Shown in pieces: positions 13,034 to 21,879 of a stretch of DNA of 64,000 nucleotides (within the stretch, counting starts at the first letter, position 1; each line of letters begins with the position of its first letter). The stretch is taken from positions 5,642,001-5,706,000 of the forward strand of contig JBAIAC010000054.1 of assembly GCA_037349315.1 (NCBI GenBank), in the 5' to 3' direction. The position numbers and the translations under genes were made by a program. This stretch comes from Chelydra serpentina. Taxonomy: Eukaryota > Chordata > Testudines > Chelydridae. The notes beneath the pieces were generated by a model. The model saw nothing but the letters and a program-made list of their open reading frames with translations. It was not told the DNA's origin and did no database searches.

Positions 13034-13781
13034 GGTGGCTGGGAGCCAGAACCCAGTTGGAATGACCTGCAGAGTGCAGCAGCAGGGAGAAAGCCCTCGG
13101 GGCTGGTTCTGGGGTATCCTCTCCCCGGCCGGCCGTAGTTTGAAACTCCCTGCTCCATGGGGTGTTCCCAGGCAGGAGCCATAGCTGGGCAGCAGGGCCT
13201 GGGAGTCAGAGGTGAGTCGCTCCTGTCAGGCAGGGGGCAGTGGCAAGCAGAGAAGGGGTGGACTCCACAAGGGGAAAGGAAACACCCTCCCCTAGGAAGA
13301 CCCGGCTGCTGGAGGCGACACCAATCCCTGCTCCCTCACCAGCTGCGGTGCAGCCAGCAGGGACTCTGAGCAGCCCTAGCTAAGTGCGAGGCAGGGGGCT
13401 GCGCTGAGCCTCATTTGGTGCTAACTCTGCAGAACCCAGCCTGGCCTACGCCAGGAAGTTGTGTTGCAGACCCGGCACTACCCATCTCTCCCAAGGATTG
13501 CTGCCAGCCCCCTGCACGCACGGAGCAGCTCACCACCCCCTGAACCCAACACAGCCCCGGCTCTGCTTATGAGGATACCAAATTCTAACTCTGAGCCTCC
13601 CTGCCTTTAACCAGTGGCGGATAATGATTTTGCCGCCCGTAGGCCCTGAAATAATTGCTCCTCCCGACCCCACAGGAACTTGCTGTCGTTTTTTTGCAAA
13701 TTCGTTTGAACTAAAATGAAACTCACTATCATTAACATAATTGAATATTTACAAGTTTTATTATAAATAAAATGACAAGTA

Positions 13782-13874
13782 CAGCGTACCCTCGCTTGAA
13801 CTCGCGTCTCTATGGCATGATTTCGCTTCTAGCGAAATGGATCCAAAACCCCGCGTTCAAGCAGGGGTGCGGCG
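13782..13874. mobile_element. Possible Tigger/pogo-like MITE (copy A)
   Basis: The ends are imperfect inverted repeats: CAGCGTACCCTCGCTTGAAC on the left, and CGCGTTCAAGCAGGGGTGCG just inside the right end. TA is present on both sides. The CCCTCG-TTGAAC style resembles short pogo-group derivatives. The match is by eye and the TIRs carry several mismatches. Confidence 0.4.
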
Positions 13875-13936
13875 TATATCAAATATTTATTTTTTATGTT
13901 ATGTAGATACAATAAAAGTACGTGAGTAGTAAGTAG

Positions 13937-14215
13937 TTACATTTGTTTACGCCTACACCTTTGAGCGGCAAAATTATTAATGAATTCTCTAGAATCCAAA
14001 GAAGTTGTTAGGTCCTTTTCAATTGTCAGGAGAGAAAGGGAGTTTAATTTTTCGTCACTAAGATTAGCCCTCAAATAGTTTGTCACCCTTTTTAATTCCG
14101 AAAATGATCGTTCCGCTGAATAGTTTGTAGCAGGTGTGCAAAGAACATTTGGAAGGCAATATCAATAATTGGATATACTGAATGAATATTTCAATTTCGA
14201 AGAAGGCTGCTATAT
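13937..14215 (-). pseudogene. hAT transposase C-terminal dimerisation-domain remnant (copy A)
   Basis: On the - strand an open stretch ends at TAA (13937-13939). It carries the hAT C-terminal signature: SAERSFSELKRVTNYLR near 14057-14116, then a leucine-rich helix and a basic tail RCRRKQM. Upstream the frame breaks; the preceding conserved piece (YPIIDIA, near 14160-14180) is in another frame. The zinc finger and the DDE catalytic region are absent. This is an old, dead fragment abutting the left end of the Polinton. Confidence 0.7.
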
Positions 14216-14301
14216 CTTAACATTGACTTCTTTTCATTTTCAGGAATTTCGACACCTGCCAAATATGATTGAAAATACGACTGATTCTTCTAAATCTCCC
14301 C

Positions 14302-15195
14302 AGTAATATAAGGGTCCTACCATCAATCAAAGGTTAACACTACCCCTTGACCCCGTAAGCCCTACCCACCAGTCACTGGAAGTCCTACTCCATGGAGGTA
14401 TTACTTCCGGGGTGAAGGGGGACACATGACCGCAAGCAAGGTGTGTCATATGACTCCTCTAAGAACTCCTCCCAATTTTCTCTATCAATAAGAATGGGTT
14501 TCGCCCTGATAGGACCGCCCCGAGAAGATTTGACCAAGCAGGGGGAGTTCCGGGGCTGGGTAACTTGTCCGGAAGTGGTTCGTGTGACTCCTCTAAGAAC
14601 TCCTCCGACTGCCCTCTACCAATCAGGAGGGGTTTCAGCCACTGGGGAGCATCCCAAGAGGAGATTTCACCAACTGGGGGGGAATTCTGGGGTGGGGTGA
14701 CCCATCCGGAAGTGGTTCATGCGTGAGACCGCTCTAAGCACTCCTCCCACCGCCCAATACCGATCATGATGGATTTTGGCCGCAGAGGACCACCCCGAGA
14801 GGAGATTTGACCAATCAGGGGGAGTTCCAGGGCGGGGTGAACTGCCCAGAAGAGGGTCGTGTGACCCCTTTAAGAACTCTTCCAATGCCCTCTTCTAATC
14901 AGAGTGCAGCAGCATCACCCCACAAGGCCCAGCGCTGGGCATAGGAGGCCATCTCTTACCAAGAACACGTGTTTTAGAACTTGTGGAAAGGCTGAATGGA
15001 AACATGGACTCCTTTACCACCCCTGTGAGAACTTCACACTTTTTTTAGCCCCGAGGACCTTTGGACCCGTGTGGAGAAAGTGCTACAGCAGTGACAGTTC
15101 CAAGGAGGGCCCCTTGACTCAACCGTTGATGGATACGTCGGAACCCGACCCCGAAACCAAAACCTTTATGAGGCATCCCGATGGGAAGTTGGGAG
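14302..15195 (+). repeat. Polinton left terminal inverted repeat (copy A)
   Basis: This arm is the inverted counterpart of 18790-19692, with divergence in many places and several indels. It contains about 3.5 tandem units of 134-140 bp (14449-14920) and a short open frame near its inner end. Confidence 0.8.
14449..14920 (+). repeat. Tandem ~134-140-bp units inside Polinton TIR (copy A)
   Basis: Units start near 14449, 14583, 14720 and 14860. Each has CTCTAAGAACTCCTCC-like, CCAATCAGG-like, GAGGAGATTTGACCAA-like and GGGGTGA-CCGGAAGTGGTTC-like blocks. The same units occur in the right TIR (about 19090-19560, reversed). The recurring CCAAT and CCGGAAGT sequences resemble NF-Y and ETS sites, which is inference only. 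Confidence 0.7.
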
Positions 15196-15209
15196 CTTTG
15201 GTAGGGTGA
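14904..15209 (+). pseudogene. Short open frame in Polinton left TIR, unknown protein (copy A)
   Basis: This 101-codon frame crosses the inner part of the TIR. It reads through a cysteine pair region (CFRTCGKAEWKHGLLYH), a C-terminal acidic part (YSSDSSKEG, PLTQPLMD) and FMRHPDGK. The right TIR holds the same frame on the - strand (18693-19202). The arms differ by substitutions and by an indel of whole codons in the acidic part, as expected for once-coding DNA. I do not recognise the product. The upstream part of the frame overlaps the GC-rich repeats and is probably not coding. Confidence 0.4.
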
Positions 15210-15329
15210 ATCCTCTTTTTCAAGAGGCCAAAAGCATAGTAAACTTTAAATAGAAGACAGGTAACAGCTTGGCTTTCAGACCAGGATGCTCACACTTTAC
15301 ACAAGCCAGCTCGAATACATTTTAAATGA

Positions 15330-15712
15330 AACAAGGCCATTGTTTCAGATGTGGACACGCAATGGCAGGCAGATTTGGTGGATATGCACCGGTTCTTCAA
15401 ACACAACAGCGGCTTGAAGTACATCTTACCGGTGATAGACATTCTATGCAAATGTGCCTGGGCTTTAGGCCTAAAAAAAGGCGAGTGGTGAGGTACCCTA
15501 GGCCTTTAAAGCTATTTTTAGCCAAGGTCGCGTGCCTCAAAAATTACACCAATCGGGGAAAAGAATTTTTAAACAAACCTTTAAGCATATTGTTAAAGCG
15601 GCATGAAGCCTTAACCAGGGGCCAGAGACCTGTAAACCGATTAAAAGATGACGAGGGTGAGATTACGAGTTACGGGATCTTTTTACCCTGAAGAATTACA
15701 AAAAGTTTTCCC
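15330..15712 (+). pseudogene. Polinton retroviral-type integrase remnant (copy A)
   Basis: The integrase core is split over three frames. Frame 15330-15491 carries the first catalytic region (WQADLVDM) and the following VID strand. A second frame then carries NRGKEFLN near 15555-15578, where the family usually has TDxGKEF, so the second catalytic Asp appears replaced by Asn. A C-terminal piece (RLKDDEGEI, then FYPEELQKV in a third frame) ends near 15712. The longest open frame here (15326-15691) is mostly out of frame with the first domain and is not itself a protein. At least two frameshifts and a short length mean it is dead. Confidence 0.7.
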
Positions 15713-15764
15713 CCCAAAACAGCAGCTCGAACTTTACACTACGGCTAATTAAGCCCTTGGATCT

Positions 15765-16394
15765 CCCGGGTGCCTGGGAGGTGGGGTTATGGAAATACAA
15801 TACCCGCACAGCTGCAACACTATCAACGAAGACACCCCTTTTGAAATCACCTTTGGAGATATGGCGTAGAGTTTTATCCGACGACAAGGTTATTACGGGT
15901 CCATACCTGAATTATTGGATCATATGAACAGTACTGTGGCATGTCATCCCGCACCGCCAGAGGTGGTCATCAACTACGACTCTGTGAGCAGAAAAGTTAG
16001 ACTTCAATCCGCCGATTATACTTGTATGTTTACTACCAGCGGGGAGCTAGTAAACGTTCTGGGTTTGGGACCCAAGCGCAGCATCCAAAAATTCCCCTTC
16101 TCGGCAGACATCACAGGGGAGTTTAATTCCTTGTATCTGTACATGGATCTTGTAGAACACCAGTTTGTGGGGGACTTTTCTGTTCCCCTATTTCGCTGTG
16201 TCCCTGTCCGAGGAAGGAACAACGAGTTTGTCACCATCGCCTACGATAAACCTCATTACCTTCCTGTCAGAAAACACCACATCGATACCATCACCATTGA
16301 AATAAAGACAGATCAGAACAGAACAGATGCGTCTCATTTCTCTTTGGCAAGATGAACATCAAGGTGCACTTGCATCCCCGGAGAGAGCGAGGTT
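15765..16394 (+). pseudogene. Polinton/adintovirus capsid protein (penton-like, minor capsid) remnant, copy A
   Basis: An N-terminal motif (GAWEVGL, near 15772) is followed after a frameshift by MEIQYPHSC (near 15790) and an in-frame stop near 15867. The long surviving frame (15915-16355, 146 codons) has the conserved C-terminal half, with FPFSADITGEFNSLYLY, VGDFSVPLFR, YLPVRKHHIDTITIEI and related motifs. A last frameshift separates VHLHPRRERG (to about 16394). The motif order matches the penton-type capsid protein of Polintons and adintoviruses. The protein would form capsid vertices in a functional relative; this copy has at least three breaks. Confidence 0.7.
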
Positions 16395-16412
16395 TCTAAA
16401 AAGCAAAACGCT

Positions 16413-16714
16413 ATGGCGATCCTAAAAAAATACAGCGATCCCCCCATCTACAGGGACTATTACAAAGCCCAGGCAGGATATGCCCTTCCTGGATATCATG
16501 GGACACCCGTGATATATGGGGCTGGCATGGATGGAGGAGGCTATTCCGTAGCCTCTTTCGAAAAGCCGTACTGCTTTTGAGGAGGGGGCTAAAGATTATT
16601 AAACCCCACGTAAAAACTGCCGCTCAAAACATAGCTAAAGACGTTGTAGGCCATGTCTCCCGCGCTGTTCTGGAGAAGGTGGGGAATACAGAAGAGGCGC
16701 TCTCCGCCTGGTAA
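16413..16714 (+). pseudogene. Polinton small virion protein (pX/pVI-like) remnant, copy A
   Basis: An ATG at 16413 opens 55 codons ending at TGA 16578-16580. They contain a YYKAQAGYALPGYHG motif and a glycine-rich GAGMDGGGY segment, as in the small membrane-active or cement-like virion proteins of adintoviruses. A matching continuation (IKPHVKTAAQNIAKDVVG) lies just behind, to about 16714, so the gene is interrupted by a stop or frameshift. Its place between the capsid genes agrees with related elements. Confidence 0.6.
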
Positions 16715-16734
16715 AAGAGAGATATTTTAATCAA

Positions 16735-16842
16735 CACGGCTTTTGCTCACTGCGGGTCTGAAGAGTGCACCAAATCCGAACTAGGCTTGTTTCGAATAGC
16801 CCCTATGCAGACCAGCATTGAGAAAAGCATCTACATCGGGTT
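16735..16842 (+). pseudogene. Polinton major capsid (hexon-like) N-terminal fragment, copy A
   Basis: About 36 codons resemble the start of the double-jelly-roll major capsid protein of this group (GSEECTKSELGLF, then PMQTSIEKS). The similarity stops near 16842, where the internal deletion or a rearrangement begins. Too little remains to assign structure. Confidence 0.55.
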
Positions 16843-17353
16843 TGTGAACGTGGGCGTTTTCGCTCACAGTTTTCTCAGGGCTTGGTGTGGTGGTGGCCGC
16901 TGAGGAACTGGAGTTGTGTTTGCGTGGTTGTTTTTTACCACCAATTAGCAAAATATATTTACCTGGCTTCATCCAGCCATCAGTCACTGATACTGGTGAA
17001 TTTTTCTTTTCAGCTGTCTCTTCTTTTTCTTTTAAGCTTGTTTACCCTCTGGTCTAAGGGTCTCTCATGTTTTGACCGTACTGTGGAGCAGACAAGATTA
17101 TTATTATAAATCACATTAAACTGTTTTGTAAACCACTTGAAAAACCCCCCCCACACAACAAACCCACAAACATTTTTTTAAATACACCTCATTTGCAAAA
17201 TAAAAACCAAATTGCTTTAAAATCAACTTTTAAAATCCAGTTTAACAGATATTTTGCACAGTAAAAAAAAACCACATTAGTTTGAAACACATCAGGTTGC
17301 AACCATATACTTTAAAAAAAAACAACCCCACCTATGTTTTACAGACACACATT

Positions 17354-17389
<36 letters not shown>

Positions 17390-18436
17390 TTAAGACACAG
17401 TTTGGAACAAAATACTTTTCAATAAACTCACATGCATTTAAAAGCCAATTGCAGAAAGTTACCTTCTACTACAGGATAAAGGGTTGCAGGCACATGCTTG
17501 TTCTGAGTCCCCTCATGTGTGTTTGAGCCTTTGGGTTAAAGAACAAGCAAAAATGTTAGTTAGTATTAACCCCAAATCCTTATACAACCTGTGTATTACC
17601 TGAAGTTATTAAGCACAACTACAGTTACAATGGTTTTTACCGTGGCCTAGTGATAAAGTGCAGTTTAAAGTTACTGGTTCCATGCTAGACAGATCACACT
17701 GCAATAAACATAGGCACCATTATTTACTAAGACAGCATGGCCAAAGAGTGATATTATATAATATATATTTTCAGTTTTAAAAACAGGGAGCAGACCTCCT
17801 CTTGCAGTCCAGCAGCCATTCAAGAGAGTTTCTGTTCTCCAAAATACCTACGGTTTTTATACCCTTTGTTTCAAACAGACTTCAAAATAGTAGTTAGCAG
17901 GTTGATTTGATGGCTACAACTCTGAAATAATAAATACTTAAGGACTTTACGCTCCCCTCCCTAACATTCCCTTTTGTGATCTGGGGTGAGGGAATTTAGC
18001 TGTCTGCACAACTGAGCTGCTTTTGGCTACATGTTTTTTCTTTTAGTTAAAATCCATTTTTCTGTAGGACCTTCTTACAGTATTAAACAGGAAATCACCA
18101 ATCCTTAATGTAACTGTACCCATTTCCAAGTGGGGACCCTTTGCAGATATCAATAAATGTCTTTGGGGCTTGTTTTTTTAAACATGTTTCTTTCATGCTC
18201 AAAGTTTGGGGTGGGGGTTTGAAATAAAATGGTTGTATCACAGTCATAATAAGCACCCATAGCTTTTAAATGTTTGATTGTCTTTAAAGCAAATGCTTGT
18301 TCTAAAGTATGGTGAAGGTTTGTGAACCCCTGAAACATTTCCGTTTTGGGTTAGACACTCGTGTTTGGTTTTTTTGGGGGGTGTAAATATATTATTTTAA
18401 ACTTTTAATGGTTTGGAATTGCTAGAGTGACCCATA
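16843..18436. other. AT-rich non-coding interior of the deleted Polinton
   Basis: I found no gene remnant in this AT-rich stretch. It has many A- and T-runs and a CA microsatellite. It may be former element sequence beyond recognition or later inserted DNA. Confidence 0.4.
17355..17386. repeat. (CA)n microsatellite
   Basis: An uninterrupted CA run of about 15 units lies in AT-rich DNA. Confidence 0.9.
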
Positions 18437-18630
18437 GCATTCAAACAACTCCTGGGTCACATTTAAATTGTCCAATAGCGTTCTACCAACTCCTGGGGTC
18501 ATATTTAAACAGTCCAATAGAGTTCTGCCAACTCCTGGGTCATTTTAACTGTCCAATAGTGCTCTACCAACTCCAGGGATTATATTTAAACTATCCAATA
18601 GCATCTGCGAATTCCTGAGGTTTTATTTCA
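18437..18630 (+). repeat. ~41-bp tandem repeat with CCAATAG boxes
   Basis: About 4.5 units carry CAACTCCTGGG, ATATTTAAA and TCCAATAG. The CCAATAG copies lie at 18472, 18514, 18553 and 18595, a spacing of 39-42 bp. The array sits just inside the right TIR of the Polinton and might be promoter-like, but no gene obviously follows. Confidence 0.8.
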
Positions 18631-18692
18631 TTTCATATTATCAGAACTGACCCACCCACCTCCCTCATCAGCGACCGTCGCTTCTTAATCAT

Positions 18693-19202
18693 TCATTTAC
18701 CCGAGCGAAGTGTTTTCCGTTCACCTTGTCCACCGGTGACTCCCCCCAAGCCATGATCGCCTTCCTCCTCCAGGGTGTTGGCTGACGAGGGGCCACCATG
18801 CTCATCGGGGTGTCTCATGAGCGGTTGGGCTTCGAGTTCGGGTGCTGGCATATCAATCAATGGCTGGGCCAAAGGGATCCTCTCGGCTGCTCCCTCATGC
18901 TCCTCGGAACTGTCGCTGATGTAGCGCTTTCTCTGCGGATGGTCGAAAACCTTTGGGGTAAAACAAAGTCTGAAGTTGTCACGGGAGTGGTAAAGGAGTC
19001 CATGTTTCCTCTCAGCCTTTCCACAATTTCTAAAACACGTGTCCTTGGTAAGAGATGGCCTCGTCTGCCCGGCGCTGGGCCTCATGGGGTGATGGTGCTG
19101 AACTCTGATTGGCAGAGGGCTTTGGGAGGAGTTCTTAGTGGAGACATACGACCCTCTCCTGGGCGGTTCACCCCATTCCAGAACCTGCCCTATTTTGGTC
19201 AA
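18693..19202 (-). pseudogene. Longer open frame in Polinton right TIR, unknown protein (copy A)
   Basis: This - strand frame of up to 169 codons runs from the tandem units inward past the TIR edge. It shares CFRNCGKAERKHGLLYH, YISDSSEE, PLAQPLID and LMRHPDEHGG with the left arm. It then continues with about 35 unique acidic and glycine-rich residues to a stop at 18693. The right-arm version may be nearer the ancestral gene. No family match is known to me. Confidence 0.42.
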
Positions 19203-19692
19203 ATCTCCTTTCGTGGAGGTCCTCTGTGGCTGAAATCCATCGCGACTGGTAGAGGGTGGTGGGAGAAGTTCTTAGAGTGGTCAAACGAACCACTTCCAGA
19301 CAGGTCACCCAACCCCAGAATTCTCCCCCAATTAATGAAATCTCCTCTTGGGATGGTTCCCAGCAGCTGAAACCCCTCCTGATTGGCAGAGGGAGGTCCG
19401 AGGAATTCTTAGAGGGGTCACACGAACCACTTCTGGACAGGTCACCCCACCCCGGAACTCCCCCTGATCGGTCAAATCTTCTCTCGGGGCGGTAACCCAT
19501 TCTGATTGGTAGAAAACAGTGGGAGGAGTTTTTAGAGGTGTCACATGACACACATTGCTTCCGGCCATGTGTCTGCCTTGACCCCAGAAGTAATGCCCCC
19601 ATGGGGTGGGACTTCCGGTAATTGGTGGTCAGTGCTTACGGGATCAAGTGGTGGGGTTAACCTTGGATTGATGGTAGGGCACTTATACTACT
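18790..19692 (-). repeat. Polinton right terminal inverted repeat (copy A)
   Basis: This arm matches the left TIR in reverse complement from the terminal AGTAGTATAA through the tandem 130-140-bp units to the GCATCCCGATG-type inner end. The clear divergence from the left arm implies long decay after insertion, or weak homogenisation between the arms. Confidence 0.8.
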
Positions 19693-20330
19693 AGATACAT
19701 CATTCTAGAGGACAAAGCCCTTTGTATCTTGCAGCTGGCTCATGGCGACTGCAACAGTCAGGCAGTTCTCACATGCACATGGTAACTGTGGCCTTCTGGC
19801 TTCGGGTCACCACTTTCATTCCATCAGTCAAAAACGTGAGTTCTGCTGGACCCTGCTTTGCTGCTATTGCAGATATGAGAGAGCAACCGGCTCACAGACC
19901 CTGAGTCCTCTTAGCAGTCACCTGAGCCAGGCATTTCTAGCCTTCTCCTGGGAGGATCCCTGGCCACAGGTTTGGGACTTCACAGAAACAATTGGACTTC
20001 TTCCTTCAATTCCCTGCCTTGGCAGCAACCTCGGCATTGGTGGCATCTCCGTCTCTCCTGCTCTCTGCCTGCGGCACACAATAGTTCAGCCTCCTGAGGA
20101 CCAGAGGGGTATTTCTAATAGCCTGTGATATACTGGAAACTATGACATACTTGTCCATAAAATGAATTCTTCTAAATCTGTCTGTTGTGAGACTGTCTGG
20201 GGTTTGGTCTACTGAGCTGTAAATGAATGAGGCTATTTTGGGGTTTGCTACTTAATATATTGTTTGATACTATCTCATCTAATAAAAACACTGTCTGCTT
20301 GTTTTTAATATACCTGAGTGTGCTTATCGC
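19693..20330. other. Intergenic, no recognised feature
   Basis: I see no gene in this stretch. A 14-bp string ATTCTTCTAAATCT at about 20165 also occurs beside the Polinton left end (about 14285), which may be chance. Confidence 0.4.
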
Positions 20331-20538
20331 TAGAGCCCGGCAAATCTGCGGTTATCCACTTTATATCCGCAGATATCTGCCTCCATGGATACAGTTGTAT
20401 AGTTTACCATCTTTGCAGATCGCGGATCAGATGCGGATCCAAATGTTTGTATGTGCGCAGAGCTCTACCAGTGAGGTAGGATGTGGATACATATAAAAGG
20501 GGATGCAGATCCAAATTTCTGTATCGCTGCAGGGCTCC
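20331..20538. mobile_element. Short palindromic interspersed repeat
   Basis: The segment begins AGAGCCCGGCA and ends TGCAGGGCTCC, an inverted pair. Internally it alternates GCGGAT/ATCCGC-like words, as in reptile MITE-like repeats built on 'atccgcggat' motifs. The class is uncertain and no clean target duplication was found. Confidence 0.45.
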
Positions 20539-21712
20539 AATTATCACTGCAGCTTTATCCAATCAATAGCGGCCCTCGGACGAACTACTTTACCTCCAGA
20601 GATGCGTCAGTTTGATGGACGGATACTGGAAAGTATTTTTCTGGGTCAAAGCAAAACTACTCAGTACTTCAGCATCATGGAGTATCCGCTCGCACTCCCG
20701 ATTCCCTTTCTTTATCTGATCCCAAAGTAGGAGAAAACAGGTTTTTAGGAAGAGCTATATCAGGGGAGATTTTTGCCATCTGTAGCAAAACATTAGATCA
20801 GGCATTGGGATGGAGACAGTATCTATTATGTATTCACCAATAGCAATGAGATTCTCTTTTCCTTGAGGGTACCTTCTCCAGAGCCCCTCCCACTCGAACA
20901 GCAGAGATTACAGGAGCTCAGAAATTAGCTAGCTGCGCTGAAAGATGGTACTTCCCACAATGCTCTGTTAATCGACAGCAGCACCCAATGGTGCCGTGTC
21001 AGTTTTGGAAACAAGGGGGTTTGGGTGGCAGCCTCCCTGTACCATGTTACAGAGATCAGGCAGAGACACACTCAATTGAGGGCCAAATGCCCCTTCCTAC
21101 TATGGGGAAAATCCCCCAGTGGCTCAGCCATCAACCCGAGATCCAATGAGCAGCTTCAGCTTATCTCTGGCTCAGACAAGAGCATCCCTCTTGTTTTCAA
21201 ACACAGTTCAAAGAGACCCTGTCAACTAATTTAAAGCTGAGACTTAAGGCCTGTAATGAAGAAAACCTGAATTAAGCAAAAGCAGTGCTAAAAACCCCAA
21301 CCCACCAATGCTGGGTCAGTGCAGGAGACCTAGAAAGCGGAACCGCCTGGCAACAGGGTGTGTCTACACTGGAACAAGGCTAACAGAAATGGCATTCAAA
21401 TGGACCACCTGCCGGAGTCTTGTCTACACTAGGGCTCAAGCCAATGGGAGTTTTCTGTTAATTTTCCTGGTGCAGCCAGAGCACCCATCACTGTAGCACG
21501 TAGGGCTCTGTGCTGATAACTTACATTGGACTAACTGGGAAAATGACCTGGGCTCACAGCTTTAGAGAATCACAAGGTCTGACTATGGGCTGACTATGGA
21601 GTTCAATTGCACCTGCACCAAGGGAGTGTTTCCTACTGGTCAGAGTTAACAGTGAGCTAGATAGTTTCCACCCACTGTCTTATCTCCCCTTCCATCCCGG
21701 ACAAGTGGTAAC
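20539..21712. other. Intergenic, no gene recognised
   Basis: The sequence is of mixed composition without a convincing exon. Two TGTCTACACT words at about 21361 and 21422 resemble ends of reptile hAT MITEs, but no element boundary could be set. Confidence 0.35.
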
Positions 21713-21829
21713 CTGGGTCGGGGTCGTATAAGTGCCATTGTGCAGCTCCAGGAACAGTTCTCCTATCCAGGTAAACAGCTGGGTCTTCTCCTTCTCCAGC
21801 ACGGAGAAAAACCGGTCAGGGGTGGACAT
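21713..21829 (-). CDS. Possible first coding exon of an unknown divergent gene
   Basis: On the - strand an ATG (21827-21829) opens 39 codons. They start [16 protein letters not shown], continue with an amphipathic [12 protein letters not shown] helix and end at CAG followed by GTTACC, a usable but weak splice donor. The exon lies directly downstream, on this strand, of a CpG island, as expected for a first exon. The gene was not recognised, and no second exon was found between 21712 and the Polinton. It could be a remnant first exon, or the start of a transcript interrupted by the 14-20 kb insertions. Confidence 0.35.
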
Positions 21830-21879
21830 CCCTATGCGGGAGAAATGCAGATAGTGACAAGACAGGCTTAGCAGCTGCT

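Larger units (their letters stand above)
1..16987 (+). repeat. Left copy of a ~47-kb-period tandem segmental duplication
   Basis: Positions 1-16987 recur at 47166-64000 in the same orientation. The offset is 47165 up to the solo LTR, 47008 after it because copy B lacks 157 bp, and 47013 after a C-tract near 10890. Introns, CR1, LTR, MITE and Polinton are all shared, so these insertions predate the duplication. Mismatches are sparse in most stretches. Neither outer boundary is in the window. Confidence 0.97.
14302..19692 (+). mobile_element. Internally deleted Polinton/Maverick (adintovirus-like) element, copy A
   Basis: The element begins AGTAATATAAGG and its right end, read in reverse complement, begins AGTAGTATAAGT. 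About 0.9 kb of inverted homology follows on each side. AGT...ACT ends and very long TIRs fit Polintons, a group of large DNA transposons related to adintoviruses. Inside, in order on the + strand, are remnants of an integrase, a minor-type capsid protein, a small virion protein and the first codons of the major capsid protein. Polinton DNA polymerase, ATPase and protease genes are absent and the length (5.4 kb against the usual 15-20 kb) shows a large internal deletion. No 6-bp target duplication was found at the proposed ends (flanks CTCCCC and AGATAC). Confidence 0.78.

Noticed and set aside
13157..13369. 70-codon + strand frame after the MROH stop
   Set aside because: It is interrupted by a stop in the otherwise identical copy B (near 60250), and it has no splice or family support.
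15326..15691. Basic 121-codon frame with a Cys/His-looking start, as a zinc-binding protein
   Set aside because: The integrase motifs at its start lie in a different frame; only its later part (GKEFLN) is genuine, so it is a frameshift product.
18437..18630. Regular repeats as a CRISPR array
   Set aside because: This is a eukaryotic genome, the units are contiguous with no unique spacers, and there are no cas genes.
14302..19692. A 6-bp target-site duplication for the Polinton
   Set aside because: The flanks (CTCCCC and AGATAC) do not match, so either the ends are shifted slightly or the flanks have changed. I do not claim one.
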